Positions 52,010 through 60,405 of a stretch of DNA of 64,000 nt are shown piece after piece. Made by a program: the position numbers and the translations under genes. The notes beneath the pieces were generated by a model. It had not been told where the DNA came from. It searched no databases and saw nothing but the letters and a program-made list of their open reading frames with translations. Location: NCBI GenBank assembly GCA_016342745.1, contig JAEINT010000009.1, positions 124,001-188,000 on the forward strand, in the 5' to 3' direction. Within the stretch, counting starts at the first letter, position 1. Each line of letters begins with the position of its first letter. Source of the stretch: Labilibaculum sp. GTDB lineage: Bacteria > Bacteroidota > Bacteroidia > Bacteroidales > Marinifilaceae.

Positions 52010-52213
52010 TTATGCTACACGATTTACTGATATCCCATTTTCAAGAGTGCTTGTTTTAAAAACTTTTCTATTTTTCTTTTTTAATCGAAAAGCTACTTGA
52101 CGAATGTTAAAAACCTCTTTAGCACCTACAATAAACTGATGAGTATCTCCAACTGAGATTTGACAAAGTGTTGCCGCCCAATCAATTTTTGTTTGTATTA
52201 TTTCCTTTTTCAT
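52010..52213 (-). CDS. Small early protein, possible DNA-binding
   Basis: 67 aa: DWAATLCQISVGDTHQFIVG, then KEVFNIRQVAFRLKKKNRKV and NGISVNRVA. The composition (basic C-terminal half) suggests a small nucleic-acid-binding protein. First gene of the lysogeny-switch early operon, divergent from the repressor gene, so it could be a Cro-like or antirepressor protein. No family recognised. Confidence 0.55.
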   Translation of the reverse strand: MKKEIIQTKIDWAATLCQISVGDTHQFIVGAKEVFNIRQVAFRLKKKNRKVFKTSTLENGISVNRVA

Positions 52214-52255
52214 AATGAAATGTTAAATTTGTTATTGTTAATGTTATTTCGGAAA

Positions 52256-52302
52256 CAAATCTATAGACATATTTCTAGATTTGCAAAGAAATATAGAAAT
52301 AT
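52256..52302. promoter_or_regulatory. Divergent promoters and operator of the phage repressor switch
   Basis: Minus strand: TTTG, 20-base spacer, TAGATTTG (52263-52256) drives the early genes. Plus strand: TAGATTTG (52276-52283) drives the repressor. Three half-sites, ATATTTCT (52269-52276), AGAAATAT (52287-52294) and AGAAATAT (52295-52302), overlap both promoters, a layout expected for repressor control of both directions. Confidence 0.75.
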
Positions 52303-52308
52303 ATCTCA

Positions 52309-52947
52309 ATGATTAAGACTAGAGTGTTGGAACATATTGCTAAACTGAGTATTAGTAAGAATAAATTTTACAATCTTACTGGTATTCCTAATGGAACTTT
52401 AGATAAGAAGAGTGGGATTTCGGAAATGTTTCTTGAGAAATATTTCTCAGTTTTTCCAGAGGTTAATCCAACTTGGCTTTTAACGGGTAAGGGCGAAATG
52501 TTGTGTAGTGTAGAGGAGAAAAACGTTAATGACTTAATCATTGAAGAAGAATCTTTAGGAGCTGTACCTTTTTGGAACTTGCATGTTTCTGCTGGACATA
52601 GTGTAACTGAAGTTATAGGACAAAGCAAACCAAATGGATATATAAAAGGATTACCTGGGGCTGATATTGCTGAAAATATATTGCCTGTTTTAGGTGCTTC
52701 TATGGAACCTGAAGTATCAAATGGAGCTATAATTGGTGTAAGAGTGATTCATAATTGGGAGAGCCTAAATACTGAGCGTATCTATATGATTATCACAAAA
52801 GATGATCGAATGATAAAACGAATTGAATACGATAATGAGAATGAAGATATTCTTTGGTGTGTAAGTCCCAATTATCCAAAATTTAAAATTTTTAAAGCTG
52901 ATATTGTTGAAATTCAGAGGGTTTGCTTTGTGTATAATCCGAAATAG
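52309..52947 (+). CDS. CI/LexA-like repressor with S24 peptidase domain
   Basis: 212 aa: an N-terminal helix-turn-helix domain (LSISKNKFYNLTGIPNGTLD, about 13-32, and FPEVNPTWLLTGKGEML) and a C-terminal S24 domain with the serine in LGASMEPEVSNGAIIGVRV (about 129-147) and the lysine in DDRMIKRIEYD. Such repressors are cleaved or inactivated on DNA damage, releasing early genes. It is divergent from the early operon with the operator between. This is the strongest regulatory sign that the element is a temperate virus. Confidence 0.88.
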   Translation: MIKTRVLEHIAKLSISKNKFYNLTGIPNGTLDKKSGISEMFLEKYFSVFPEVNPTWLLTGKGEMLCSVEEKNVNDLIIEEESLGAVPFWNLHVSAGHSVTEVIGQSKPNGYIKGLPGADIAENILPVLGASMEPEVSNGAIIGVRVIHNWESLNTERIYMIITKDDRMIKRIEYDNENEDILWCVSPNYPKFKIFKADIVEIQRVCFVYNPK

Positions 52948-53126
52948 CGGAGGGATTTACAAGATATGTGTAAGTTGATTGGGATTATTTCATAGATGAG
53001 TTATCCTTAAGGAGTAAGGATAATAACCTTCAGTATCTTTATAATAGATACAAATAAAGCAAATTTTAGGATTGTTTAACTGAGTTTTCCTCAATATGTA
53101 GAAAAGCAATAAATCTAGTAAAGTAA

Positions 53127-54344
53127 ATGAGCGGCAAAAATTTCGAATTAGGAGAAGAGAATGTTTTTTATGAGTTTTATGATCTTATAAGTACGTCTAA
53201 AAAAAATGGGCGTATTGAAGATGTAAATATTGAAAAATTACTAAGGGAAATTAGAGCAATTGAGTTATCACTTGAGAAAACTTTATTTTTAAAAAGTGAA
53301 TTTTGGAACACACCGTTCTACTCTATACTTGATAAGTCGTTAAGAGTTTTCTTAAATACATTCCAAATTCGCGGATTCAAAAAAGATGTTCTATTCATTT
53401 CATTCGAAGTTATAGTAAAGTATTTCCTGTTTTTGTCAAAGGAAACGACTAATGTTTTATCGGAACAGGAGCTTAATAATAATTTTTCCGCTTTGCTTCC
53501 AAGTTCCTTTTTCAACTTTCAACTTGACCTAGATCAAGAGTTTGATTTTCCTATGCCAAAAGATTATTTCTCTATAGATAAATTAGAAAAGGAATTAGGA
53601 GATAGACTTGGAATAAGAAAAAGTGTAAGTGCTGAAAAAGTAATATTTAATTTTAATTCGTTATTAAACTTGACGATATATTGCGACAACTTTATTGCTA
53701 AAAATATTGAATGGAACATAGAATTTAACTGCTTTGCTGTAATTTCAGAAGTTCACTATATGACAATGGATTTAGTATATGAGCCAAATAAGAGTAAAAT
53801 AAAATACCCTGAATCATTTTCACTTTCTTTTTATCAAATAACTTCTGCGATAAAAACCATTAAGGATTTAAGACTTGAAGTATTAGAAATAAAAAGAGGT
53901 AGTATTTGGGTAAGAATAAGATTATGGATGAAGGACCTTTTAACAAAGGAAGAAGCTAAAGAATTATTACAAAAAGGGAAAGACGCTGTCATTTCAGAAT
54001 ACTTGGATAAGAGAATATTGGAAGTTAAAAAGCTGGAAGGAGAAGTGAAAAAAATAACTACTGAAGAGGCTAAAATAAAAGGAGAGCTAAGTCAATTATT
54101 ATCAAAAGAACAATTTCAGCAAAAAATCAGTAATGATCTGGAACTTGAACAATTAATGATTGAAGAGAAGAAACTTAACATCCTTGAAAAACAACTAAAT
54201 TTAGTATCAAAAGCAAATGAATTAATAGCTTCAGGAATTTTATCATCAAAAGAACTCGATATATACATAAATAGTGTTTTATTCTTAAAAAAATCAGAAA
54301 CGGGAATTCAAGGAGGAGGTAGCGATATAGAAGAAATTACATAG
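53127..54344 (+). CDS. Protein of unknown function, 405 aa, with C-terminal coiled coil
   Basis: Residues 1-255 form an unrecognised mixed alpha/beta part; the middle has LRLEVLEIKRGSIWVRIRLW, an amphipathic segment. Residues 275-380 are a long lysine/glutamate coiled coil, and the end is Gly/acidic. It sits between the repressor and the restriction-modification operon, on the same strand, with gaps of 179 and 224 bases. Base composition is even more AT-rich than the structural genes, like the R-M genes beside it. It may be a lysogen-expressed cargo (defence or exclusion) gene. No family recognised. Confidence 0.5.
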   Translation: MSGKNFELGEENVFYEFYDLISTSKKNGRIEDVNIEKLLREIRAIELSLEKTLFLKSEFWNTPFYSILDKSLRVFLNTFQIRGFKKDVLFISFEVIVKYFLFLSKETTNVLSEQELNNNFSALLPSSFFNFQLDLDQEFDFPMPKDYFSIDKLEKELGDRLGIRKSVSAEKVIFNFNSLLNLTIYCDNFIAKNIEWNIEFNCFAVISEVHYMTMDLVYEPNKSKIKYPESFSLSFYQITSAIKTIKDLRLEVLEIKRGSIWVRIRLWMKDLLTKEEAKELLQKGKDAVISEYLDKRILEVKKLEGEVKKITTEEAKIKGELSQLLSKEQFQQKISNDLELEQLMIEEKKLNILEKQLNLVSKANELIASGILSSKELDIYINSVLFLKKSETGIQGGGSDIEEIT

Positions 54345-54526
54345 TTAAAAAACTTAAAATTATCGATGTATTAACGTTAATTAAAATATTTTTAGGTTTG
54401 CTAGTTTAACTAACCAAAAATTTATAAAGCTCATATATTACTTTCTCTAGTAATTTTGAATTCAATGGATATGAAAGGATAATTATTTATAATTTTCACA
54501 ACTGAAAATGATGTGATGCGAAGTTT

Positions 54527-54563
54527 TGTCCGTAATTTTGTCCGTGTACGTAAAAATGTCCGT
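54527..54563. promoter_or_regulatory. Three TGTCCGT repeats before the methyltransferase start
   Basis: TGTCCGT occurs at 54527-54533, 54539-54545 and 54557-54563, spaced 12 and 18 bases, the last ending 5 bases before the ATG. Two carry TTTTGTCCGT. The Arm domain of the encoded protein is the natural candidate to bind them. Confidence 0.7.
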
Positions 54564-54568
54564 AAAAT

Positions 54569-56782
54569 ATGGCTACAATAAATTATTACTTAGATAAAAC
54601 AGATAAAAAAGGATACGCACCAATTCACATGCGTATTAATTGCAACGGCTCACAAGTAAAAGTTTCAACTAGGAAAAAGGTGAAACCTGAGGATTTTAAT
54701 AAAACCATTCAAAAAGTAAATGAAACACACAAAGATTTTATAGAATATAACCATTATCTAAAATTTCTTAAAAGTAGAGCAGATGAATTATTAAATCATT
54801 CTAATAAAAAATCATATACGGAGAAGGAGTTAAAGGATTTATTGAATGAGCATGTTTTAAATTATAAAGAAAATCATGATGTAAGTATTGTTCGTGAAAA
54901 GTTAGAGTCAATGGGAAAGCCATACAAGTTTGTTGATTTGTTTGCTGGTGCAGGAGGATTTAGTGAAGGATTACTGCAAGCAGAAGTAAATAATAAATTC
55001 TTTGATTTTATAGCTGCAAATGATATAAACGAAAATTGCGAATTAACTCACGTGGTTAGATATAACCATCAATTAGGTCTTGATGCAAAATTTTTATGTC
55101 AAGATATTACAGAACCTGATTTTCTAACTAATCTCCTAGAAAAAGTAGGAACCCATAAAATTGACGTTGTTTGTGGAGGACCACCTTGTCAAAGTTTTAG
55201 CTTAGCTGGTAAGCGTAAAAAATTTGATAAAAAAGATGATTTATTTTCACACTATTTAGGAGTAATTAAAGCTTTACAACCTAAATATTTTGTTATGGAG
55301 AACGTAAAAGGAATTCTGACAAAAGAAAAAGGGAAAATAAAAGACTTAATAATTAAGGAAATTAACTCAATAATTGATATTAATGAAGTGCCAAAACTTA
55401 TTGATTTTATAAAATCATTAAGAGGAAATTTCGAAAAAGAAGATTTTATAATTGATTGCTTAATTAAGCGAATTGAAATAGAAAAATATAGTGAGCTTGA
55501 AAAAGAAGAAGGAAAAGAAACTTATATTAGGTTTGTTGAATCCAAATTCAGACAGCTTACCCCGAAAATTGTAGATTATAAAACAAGTAAAACTGATGTT
55601 GGAATTAGTACAATTAGGCATGGATTTAATATTCTAACAAGAAGTAAAGAATGGGAAAAATTAAAGAGGGATATTATCAAAGAAAAAGACTTTTGTAATA
55701 TTGATAATGACTTTTTTGTTGATTCTTTTACCAATTTCCTTAGCGATTTAGATACAGATGAAATTATTAATAAAATTGAACGTGCATTTATTAACCTTAA
55801 AATTGCAAAAGAATTTAAAAAAGAAATTGATAATATCCTTACAGCTTTAAGAATATATACTAATTCATTTGATGAAATTATTCAGTTTATTCAAGATAAT
55901 TGTAATAAATTTCAAATAGATGAATTTAAAAATATAGTTGAAAGTATTAGGCTCTATAGAATCGAAAAACCATTTGTAGCAAATGCCTCAAATTACGGTG
56001 TCCCACAAAATAGAGAACGTGTACTATTTATTGGTTGTAGAAAAGATCAGAAATTCATATCTGAAATTCCCTCTACGGTATCAGGAAATGAAAAAGTTTC
56101 AATATTTGAGGCTCTTTATGATCTTGATTTTGTTGAGAATAATCAAGAAGCACATCATTATGAACTGATAGATATTTCTAAGCAATATAATGGTACCTCA
56201 AAAAAGATGAAAAGTTTAATTCAAAAAAGAACTATTGATGGGAAGGTAAATAAAAAAACAGGTAAAACTTTTGCAGAATGGAGTAAGAAAGGCAGACTAA
56301 TTAAGCACTATAAACATGTATGCAAACCATTCTATGTTAAAAGCAAGGAGGCCTTAAAACATGGTGAAAAGTATTATGATGTTCTGAATAATCATAAAAC
56401 GAGTAATCAAAACATTGATGTTGTTAAACGTCTTGAAATCATACTAAAAGAAGGTAATTATAAAAGAGCTCAAATTAAACTAAATAAATGTGGTTTGGCA
56501 TCAAACAAAAGAAATTATAATGTTTTAAAGCCAGAAGAACAGAGTCCTACTGTGTTAACAATTCCAGATGACTATATACATTATAATGCACCTAGGGCAT
56601 TAACTGTTCGGGAAATGGCTCGTCTGCAATCTTTCGATGATTCATTTGTATTTCAAGGAAAACGTTCAACGGGAGGAAATAATAGAAAAACAGAAGTACC
56701 TCAATATACTTTAGTCGGAAATGCTGTTCCACCTTTATTAGCCAGAGCAGTAGGTAACGAAATTTTAAAAAATATTAAATAA
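54569..56782 (+). CDS. DNA cytosine-5 methyltransferase fused to an integrase-type Arm domain
   Basis: The 737-aa protein begins with about 95 residues like the Arm DNA-binding domain of Bacteroidota integrases (INYYLDKTDKKGYAPIHMRI, then KVSTRKKVKPEDFNK). The methyltransferase follows: motif I FVDLFAGAGGFSEG (about 119-132), motif IV GGPPCQSFSLAG (Cys about 206), motif VI ENVKGI, an insert of about 225 residues, motif VIII ASNYGVPQNRERVLFIG (about 474-490), and motifs IX-X TVREMARLQSF and LVGNAVPPLLARAVG. The large insert between VI and VIII is unusual. It should protect the site cut by the MvaI/BcnI-type nuclease of the same operon. Confidence 0.9.
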   Translation: MATINYYLDKTDKKGYAPIHMRINCNGSQVKVSTRKKVKPEDFNKTIQKVNETHKDFIEYNHYLKFLKSRADELLNHSNKKSYTEKELKDLLNEHVLNYKENHDVSIVREKLESMGKPYKFVDLFAGAGGFSEGLLQAEVNNKFFDFIAANDINENCELTHVVRYNHQLGLDAKFLCQDITEPDFLTNLLEKVGTHKIDVVCGGPPCQSFSLAGKRKKFDKKDDLFSHYLGVIKALQPKYFVMENVKGILTKEKGKIKDLIIKEINSIIDINEVPKLIDFIKSLRGNFEKEDFIIDCLIKRIEIEKYSELEKEEGKETYIRFVESKFRQLTPKIVDYKTSKTDVGISTIRHGFNILTRSKEWEKLKRDIIKEKDFCNIDNDFFVDSFTNFLSDLDTDEIINKIERAFINLKIAKEFKKEIDNILTALRIYTNSFDEIIQFIQDNCNKFQIDEFKNIVESIRLYRIEKPFVANASNYGVPQNRERVLFIGCRKDQKFISEIPSTVSGNEKVSIFEALYDLDFVENNQEAHHYELIDISKQYNGTSKKMKSLIQKRTIDGKVNKKTGKTFAEWSKKGRLIKHYKHVCKPFYVKSKEALKHGEKYYDVLNNHKTSNQNIDVVKRLEIILKEGNYKRAQIKLNKCGLASNKRNYNVLKPEEQSPTVLTIPDDYIHYNAPRALTVREMARLQSFDDSFVFQGKRSTGGNNRKTEVPQYTLVGNAVPPLLARAVGNEILKNIK

Positions 56783-56788
56783 ACGATT

Positions 56789-57928
56789 ATGCACAAATTA
56801 AATATTTTGGGAGGTAATAAAGATAATAGAGCTAAAACTCATGTTATATATGCTTTAATTAAAATATCTGATTATCTTGATTTTATCGGTGATAAATTTG
56901 ATGAATTTGGCATTCAACGAAAAAGAGAAAATCATAAAGGATATGCTAGATTAAAGAAGGATATTAGAGAAGGAGCAGTTTTGCCTCCAATAACCTTAGC
57001 GGTTAAGCCTGAGAATGTTCGTGTATATAGTCAATTTATAAATCCTGCAAAATTTAATGAACTTGCTGAGTCATTAGAAAAAGATAATGATATCTATATT
57101 CTTGATGGATTGCAGCGGACCCATATTATTAAAGATTTAAAAGAAGAGGGATTTGTTTTTAATGATGAGCAACAATTAATGTTAGAATTTTGGTTTGAAG
57201 AAGATATGGGAAACCTTATATATAGGTTAATTGTATTGAACTCGGGTCAAAAACCTATGTCAATGCGTCATCAAGTTGAACTCTTATTTATGACAATGCA
57301 AGATAAACTAAAAGAAGATATACCAGGTCTTGAAATGTTTAATGAAAGAGAGAAAAAAAATAGGACCACTGCCAATATGTTTCCGTTTGATAGAATTGTC
57401 TCTGGATATCACAGTTTACTTAATGAATCACCAGAAATTAATAAAGGCAAACTTATATCGGAGAAACTAGATTCTGGAAGAGTAATTACGGATAGTGAAC
57501 TTGTAATCTTACAAAGATATGATGAATATACAAACTATCTAAAAAAATACCTTAAACTAGACAAGGAGGTATTTAGAATTTATAACAAATACAAACCATT
57601 GACTTCTGCAAAAAACTGGCTGGCAGATGAGAATATTGTAAATTCATTTTTTGCGTCTATTGGAGTGCTGTCAGAAGAACCTATTTTTAAGGAAAGAATT
57701 GATAGATCAATAGATAAGTTAATTATTGATTTAAGCGAAGCAGCAGAGGGGAGTGATCCATTATATTTAAGAAAGTACGATGAAATAAGACAAAATTTTA
57801 ATCCTAAACAATTTAATATAGGCTTTATTACCCGAAAGACTGTTATGAGCTGTTTTAGTGAGTTTTTTAGAAATGAAGGACTACTGTCATTTGAAAAGTG
57901 TTGGAACCTTGTAAATCCAAATAAATGA
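56789..57928 (+). CDS. DGQHR/DndB-like (ParB-fold) protein
   Basis: 379 aa: VLPPITLAVKPENVRV then DIYILDGLQRTHIIKDLKEE (about 101-120), the DGQ(H)R-type loop of the DndB/DGQHR group, with FNSGQK-like LIVLNSGQKPMSMRHQVELL after it. The C-terminal half is helical. Family members regulate or assist DNA-modification systems. It lies 6 bases after the methyltransferase gene, so it is likely part of the restriction-modification unit, perhaps controlling expression. Confidence 0.65.
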   Translation: MHKLNILGGNKDNRAKTHVIYALIKISDYLDFIGDKFDEFGIQRKRENHKGYARLKKDIREGAVLPPITLAVKPENVRVYSQFINPAKFNELAESLEKDNDIYILDGLQRTHIIKDLKEEGFVFNDEQQLMLEFWFEEDMGNLIYRLIVLNSGQKPMSMRHQVELLFMTMQDKLKEDIPGLEMFNEREKKNRTTANMFPFDRIVSGYHSLLNESPEINKGKLISEKLDSGRVITDSELVILQRYDEYTNYLKKYLKLDKEVFRIYNKYKPLTSAKNWLADENIVNSFFASIGVLSEEPIFKERIDRSIDKLIIDLSEAAEGSDPLYLRKYDEIRQNFNPKQFNIGFITRKTVMSCFSEFFRNEGLLSFEKCWNLVNPNK

Positions 57929-58977
57929 CATTTGAAGAAATAAAAGAACTAAAAAACATGGGAATTACGCCGAGCCCATTAAGATCCAGATCTTTGTTTC
58001 ATGGAAAAATAAATGTTAACCATAAAATAGCTCTTAAAGTAGAATCGATAGCCTCCATTTACAAAACGGATTTAGACGTTTCAGTTTATTCTCCAACTGG
58101 AGATGAAATTGGCGTATTGGTTTTTACGAAGGAGTTAGGAAAAACAAATTGGGGTAATTTAACCGAGAACCAATTTGTTGCATTTCTTAATGAAGCTAGT
58201 TTTCCAACAAGAAATGATGATTACATATTTAAGAATAATTATTTATTAGTTAATGACTCTTTTTATCTTGAGTATATTGAAAATCATAAGGATTTGGCAC
58301 CTTTGTGGGGGAATTTTTCCCACCCTTCTTCAGACTTAATGTATAGTTATAATAAAACGATTAGTCAGATCAACATTGAAAATTATACTATAGACAAAAG
58401 AATATTCATTGAAAATGCTAAACGATCTGTTCTTCAGCCATTTGCTCATGAAAGGTTTTTAAAGTTATATCATTTATTAGAACTTAGGTTTGATTCAGAT
58501 ATTATCGAGGAGGTTAAACAGTTGGATATAGATATTGCTCCCGAAAAGATAGGGCAAATTTTTTCCAATTATTCGAAAAATGAGCTTCCAAGGTTGCAAT
58601 ATATTATAGAGCATAATTGTAATGATATAAATAGTCTTGTATTATTAATGAATAACATTAACAACTATACTGACGTTGCTCAAAATATATTTTATAAGTT
58701 CGGAAAAGAATCAAATCCATTTAAGAGTGAAGTACAATTTCTAAATGTTGTGCCATTAGGTTTTTCAGAACAAAATTTAAGGGCTAACTCTTTAAATTTT
58801 CAGAACAATTATAGTTTTTTTATTAAAAAACTAGTTGCATATTGGATTTACAGGATTAGATGTAGTATTGCTCATAACAAAATAGGAGAGTATATTTTAT
58901 CATATAACGATGAAAAGTTTATTGCTGAATTTGCAGAACCATTAATAAAAGAAATTATCAAACAATGTTTTAGATAA
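57925..58977 (+). CDS. HEPN-like protein of the restriction operon
   Basis: 350 aa. The N-terminal beta-rich region (1-150) is unrecognised. The helical C-terminal part has the R-x4-H motif in YRIRCSIAHNKIGEYILS (Arg about 312, His about 317), the HEPN ribonuclease signature, and this is seen directly in sequence. It overlaps the upstream gene by 4 bases and the nuclease gene by 1, so it is tightly coupled. It may be an RNase effector that acts if restriction fails, or a structural relative without activity. Confidence 0.6.
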   Translation: MTFEEIKELKNMGITPSPLRSRSLFHGKINVNHKIALKVESIASIYKTDLDVSVYSPTGDEIGVLVFTKELGKTNWGNLTENQFVAFLNEASFPTRNDDYIFKNNYLLVNDSFYLEYIENHKDLAPLWGNFSHPSSDLMYSYNKTISQINIENYTIDKRIFIENAKRSVLQPFAHERFLKLYHLLELRFDSDIIEEVKQLDIDIAPEKIGQIFSNYSKNELPRLQYIIEHNCNDINSLVLLMNNINNYTDVAQNIFYKFGKESNPFKSEVQFLNVVPLGFSEQNLRANSLNFQNNYSFFIKKLVAYWIYRIRCSIAHNKIGEYILSYNDEKFIAEFAEPLIKEIIKQCFR

Positions 58978-60161
58978 TGAGAGCACTAACCCTGACTGAA
59001 GAAAGTAGACTAAAGATCCTTACGAAGAATTCTGTATCTTTGACACTAATAGAGCCGACTGATACAGGATTAAAAAAATCTATAATGGATGCTACTGGAC
59101 CTGTTCGAAATTATTTGAAAAAAAATAATTTCCATGATTTTGATAAGCAAGAGCAAGGTCCAACTTATAAAGTAGTAATTAAAGGTTTTATTTATAATGA
59201 ATTTAGTGTTTCAAATTCTAATGTTTCTCTTTATCGTCCCAAAACAAAGAGAGGAGATCCGCGCATTTGGTTATCTGGATTAACTAGGCACTCGAATCCA
59301 AATGATATTATTTCATTAGTATGCTTTGAAGGAAATATTCATGCTTTTAATTTAACTCAATTACCAATAGCTGAATTAATAAACTCGCAAGTTGTAAACC
59401 CTTTTCAGGATTTTATTAAAGAGATAAATAACAAAGAAAATGCTGTTGCAAATGAATTATTCTTAAAGCTTAGAAAAATAGCTCAAAGAGGATTAATACC
59501 ATCAATGGTAAATGCGGATACATCCGTTGGGCGAACTCTAGAAACAGCTTTAGGAATAGATATAAACTCCTCAAAAAAACCAGATTATAAGGGAATAGAA
59601 TTAAAATCTTTTAGAAGTAAGAGAGGAAACAGGAAAAATCTGTTTGCTCAAGTTCCTAATTGGAACTTAAGTAAATTTAAAAGTTCTTCTGAAATTCTTC
59701 ATGAATTTGGATACTGGCGAGATGATGATCTTAAATTGTATTGCACAGTATCATCTTTAAATGCAAATTCTCAAGGATTAAGCTTAAGAATGGATACGGA
59801 TATTAAACAATTGATTGAAAACTCAAGCAAGCCAGAAATTGGTGATTTTATTATATGGACTTTGGATAAACTTCATTCTCGATTATTAGAAAAACATAGA
59901 GAAACGTTCTGGGTTGAGGCGGATAGTGTGATTGTGAATGGTAAAGAGTATTTTCAATATAAAGAAGTTGAACATACGAAGAAACCAATAATTTCCCAAT
60001 TTGATCTTTTAATTGAACAAGGGGTTATTACTCTAGATCATTTAATAAAAAAAAATTCGAAAGGAAAAGTTGTTGAAAAAGGTCCAATTTTCAAGATAAA
60101 ACCAAAAGGATTAGATTTGTTATTTCCTCCTAGTGAACACTATAGTTTGCTTGGGAATTGA
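58977..60161 (+). CDS. MvaI/BcnI-family restriction endonuclease
   Basis: 394 aa. The catalytic region has NADTSVGRTLETALGI (about 179-194) and KKPDYKGIELKSFRS (about 199-213), matching the MvaI/BcnI pattern with D-x(n)-E-x-K (ELK) as the PD-(D/E)XK active site, followed by LFAQVPNWNLSKFKS. Enzymes of this family cut CC(W/S)GG-like sites as monomers. An N-terminal domain of about 165 residues precedes it. Last gene of the operon and of the element, 132 bases before the right-end arm repeats. Confidence 0.85.
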   Translation: MRALTLTEESRLKILTKNSVSLTLIEPTDTGLKKSIMDATGPVRNYLKKNNFHDFDKQEQGPTYKVVIKGFIYNEFSVSNSNVSLYRPKTKRGDPRIWLSGLTRHSNPNDIISLVCFEGNIHAFNLTQLPIAELINSQVVNPFQDFIKEINNKENAVANELFLKLRKIAQRGLIPSMVNADTSVGRTLETALGIDINSSKKPDYKGIELKSFRSKRGNRKNLFAQVPNWNLSKFKSSSEILHEFGYWRDDDLKLYCTVSSLNANSQGLSLRMDTDIKQLIENSSKPEIGDFIIWTLDKLHSRLLEKHRETFWVEADSVIVNGKEYFQYKEVEHTKKPIISQFDLLIEQGVITLDHLIKKNSKGKVVEKGPIFKIKPKGLDLLFPPSEHYSLLGN

Positions 60162-60292
60162 ATTATTATTGCAGTCGTTTTTATTTATTATTCAATTCAT
60201 ATATCGAATAAAAATTATTTTATAGTTTTAATAAGTAGTTTTAGGCAGAATTTTAAAGTACTGATATGCCAGCAATCTGTTTAAAATATCAA

Positions 60293-60370
60293 ATTTGCAG
60301 TACCCATACAGTACCCATACTGACATATAGCTTAATTTTACTACTGTAGTGGTGATGCTGGCTGGATCAC
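60293..60370. other. Right end: arm repeats and attR core
   Basis: ATTTGCAGTACCCATACAGT (start of the 23-bp match 60293-60315) is identical to 34352-34374, and CTGGCTGGATCAC (60358-60370) repeats the tRNA-Arg 3' end. Confidence 0.85.
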
Positions 60371-60371
60371 G

Positions 60372-60405
60372 AAAAAGGATAACAGAAATGTTGTCCTTTT
60401 TTTTG
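60372..60405 (+). terminator. Original terminator of the tRNA-Arg gene, displaced by the element
   Basis: A 12-bp stem AAAAAGGATAAC / GTTGTCCTTTTT (one mismatch) with a 6-base loop and T run starts 2 bases after attR, the distance expected for a tRNA terminator. Confidence 0.75.

Larger units (their letters stand above)
34231..60370. mobile_element. Integrated element of about 26 kb at tRNA-Arg; probable tailless prophage with restriction cargo
   Basis: The boundaries are a 13-bp direct repeat CTGGCTGGATCAC at 34231-34243 (tRNA 3' end) and 60358-60370. A 23-bp sequence containing two AGTACCY arm motifs is also present inside both ends (34352-34374 and 60293-60315). The element holds an integrase beside attL, a long minus-strand operon with endolysin and many membrane or beta-rich proteins, a Rep-like gene, a serine recombinase and a phage-type repressor with divergent operator. 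A restriction-modification cluster sits next to attR. No terminase, portal, tape-measure or tail gene is present. Virus status is inference from gene style and content; a non-viral element that secretes a lysozyme-bearing structure is the main alternative. Confidence 0.85.
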
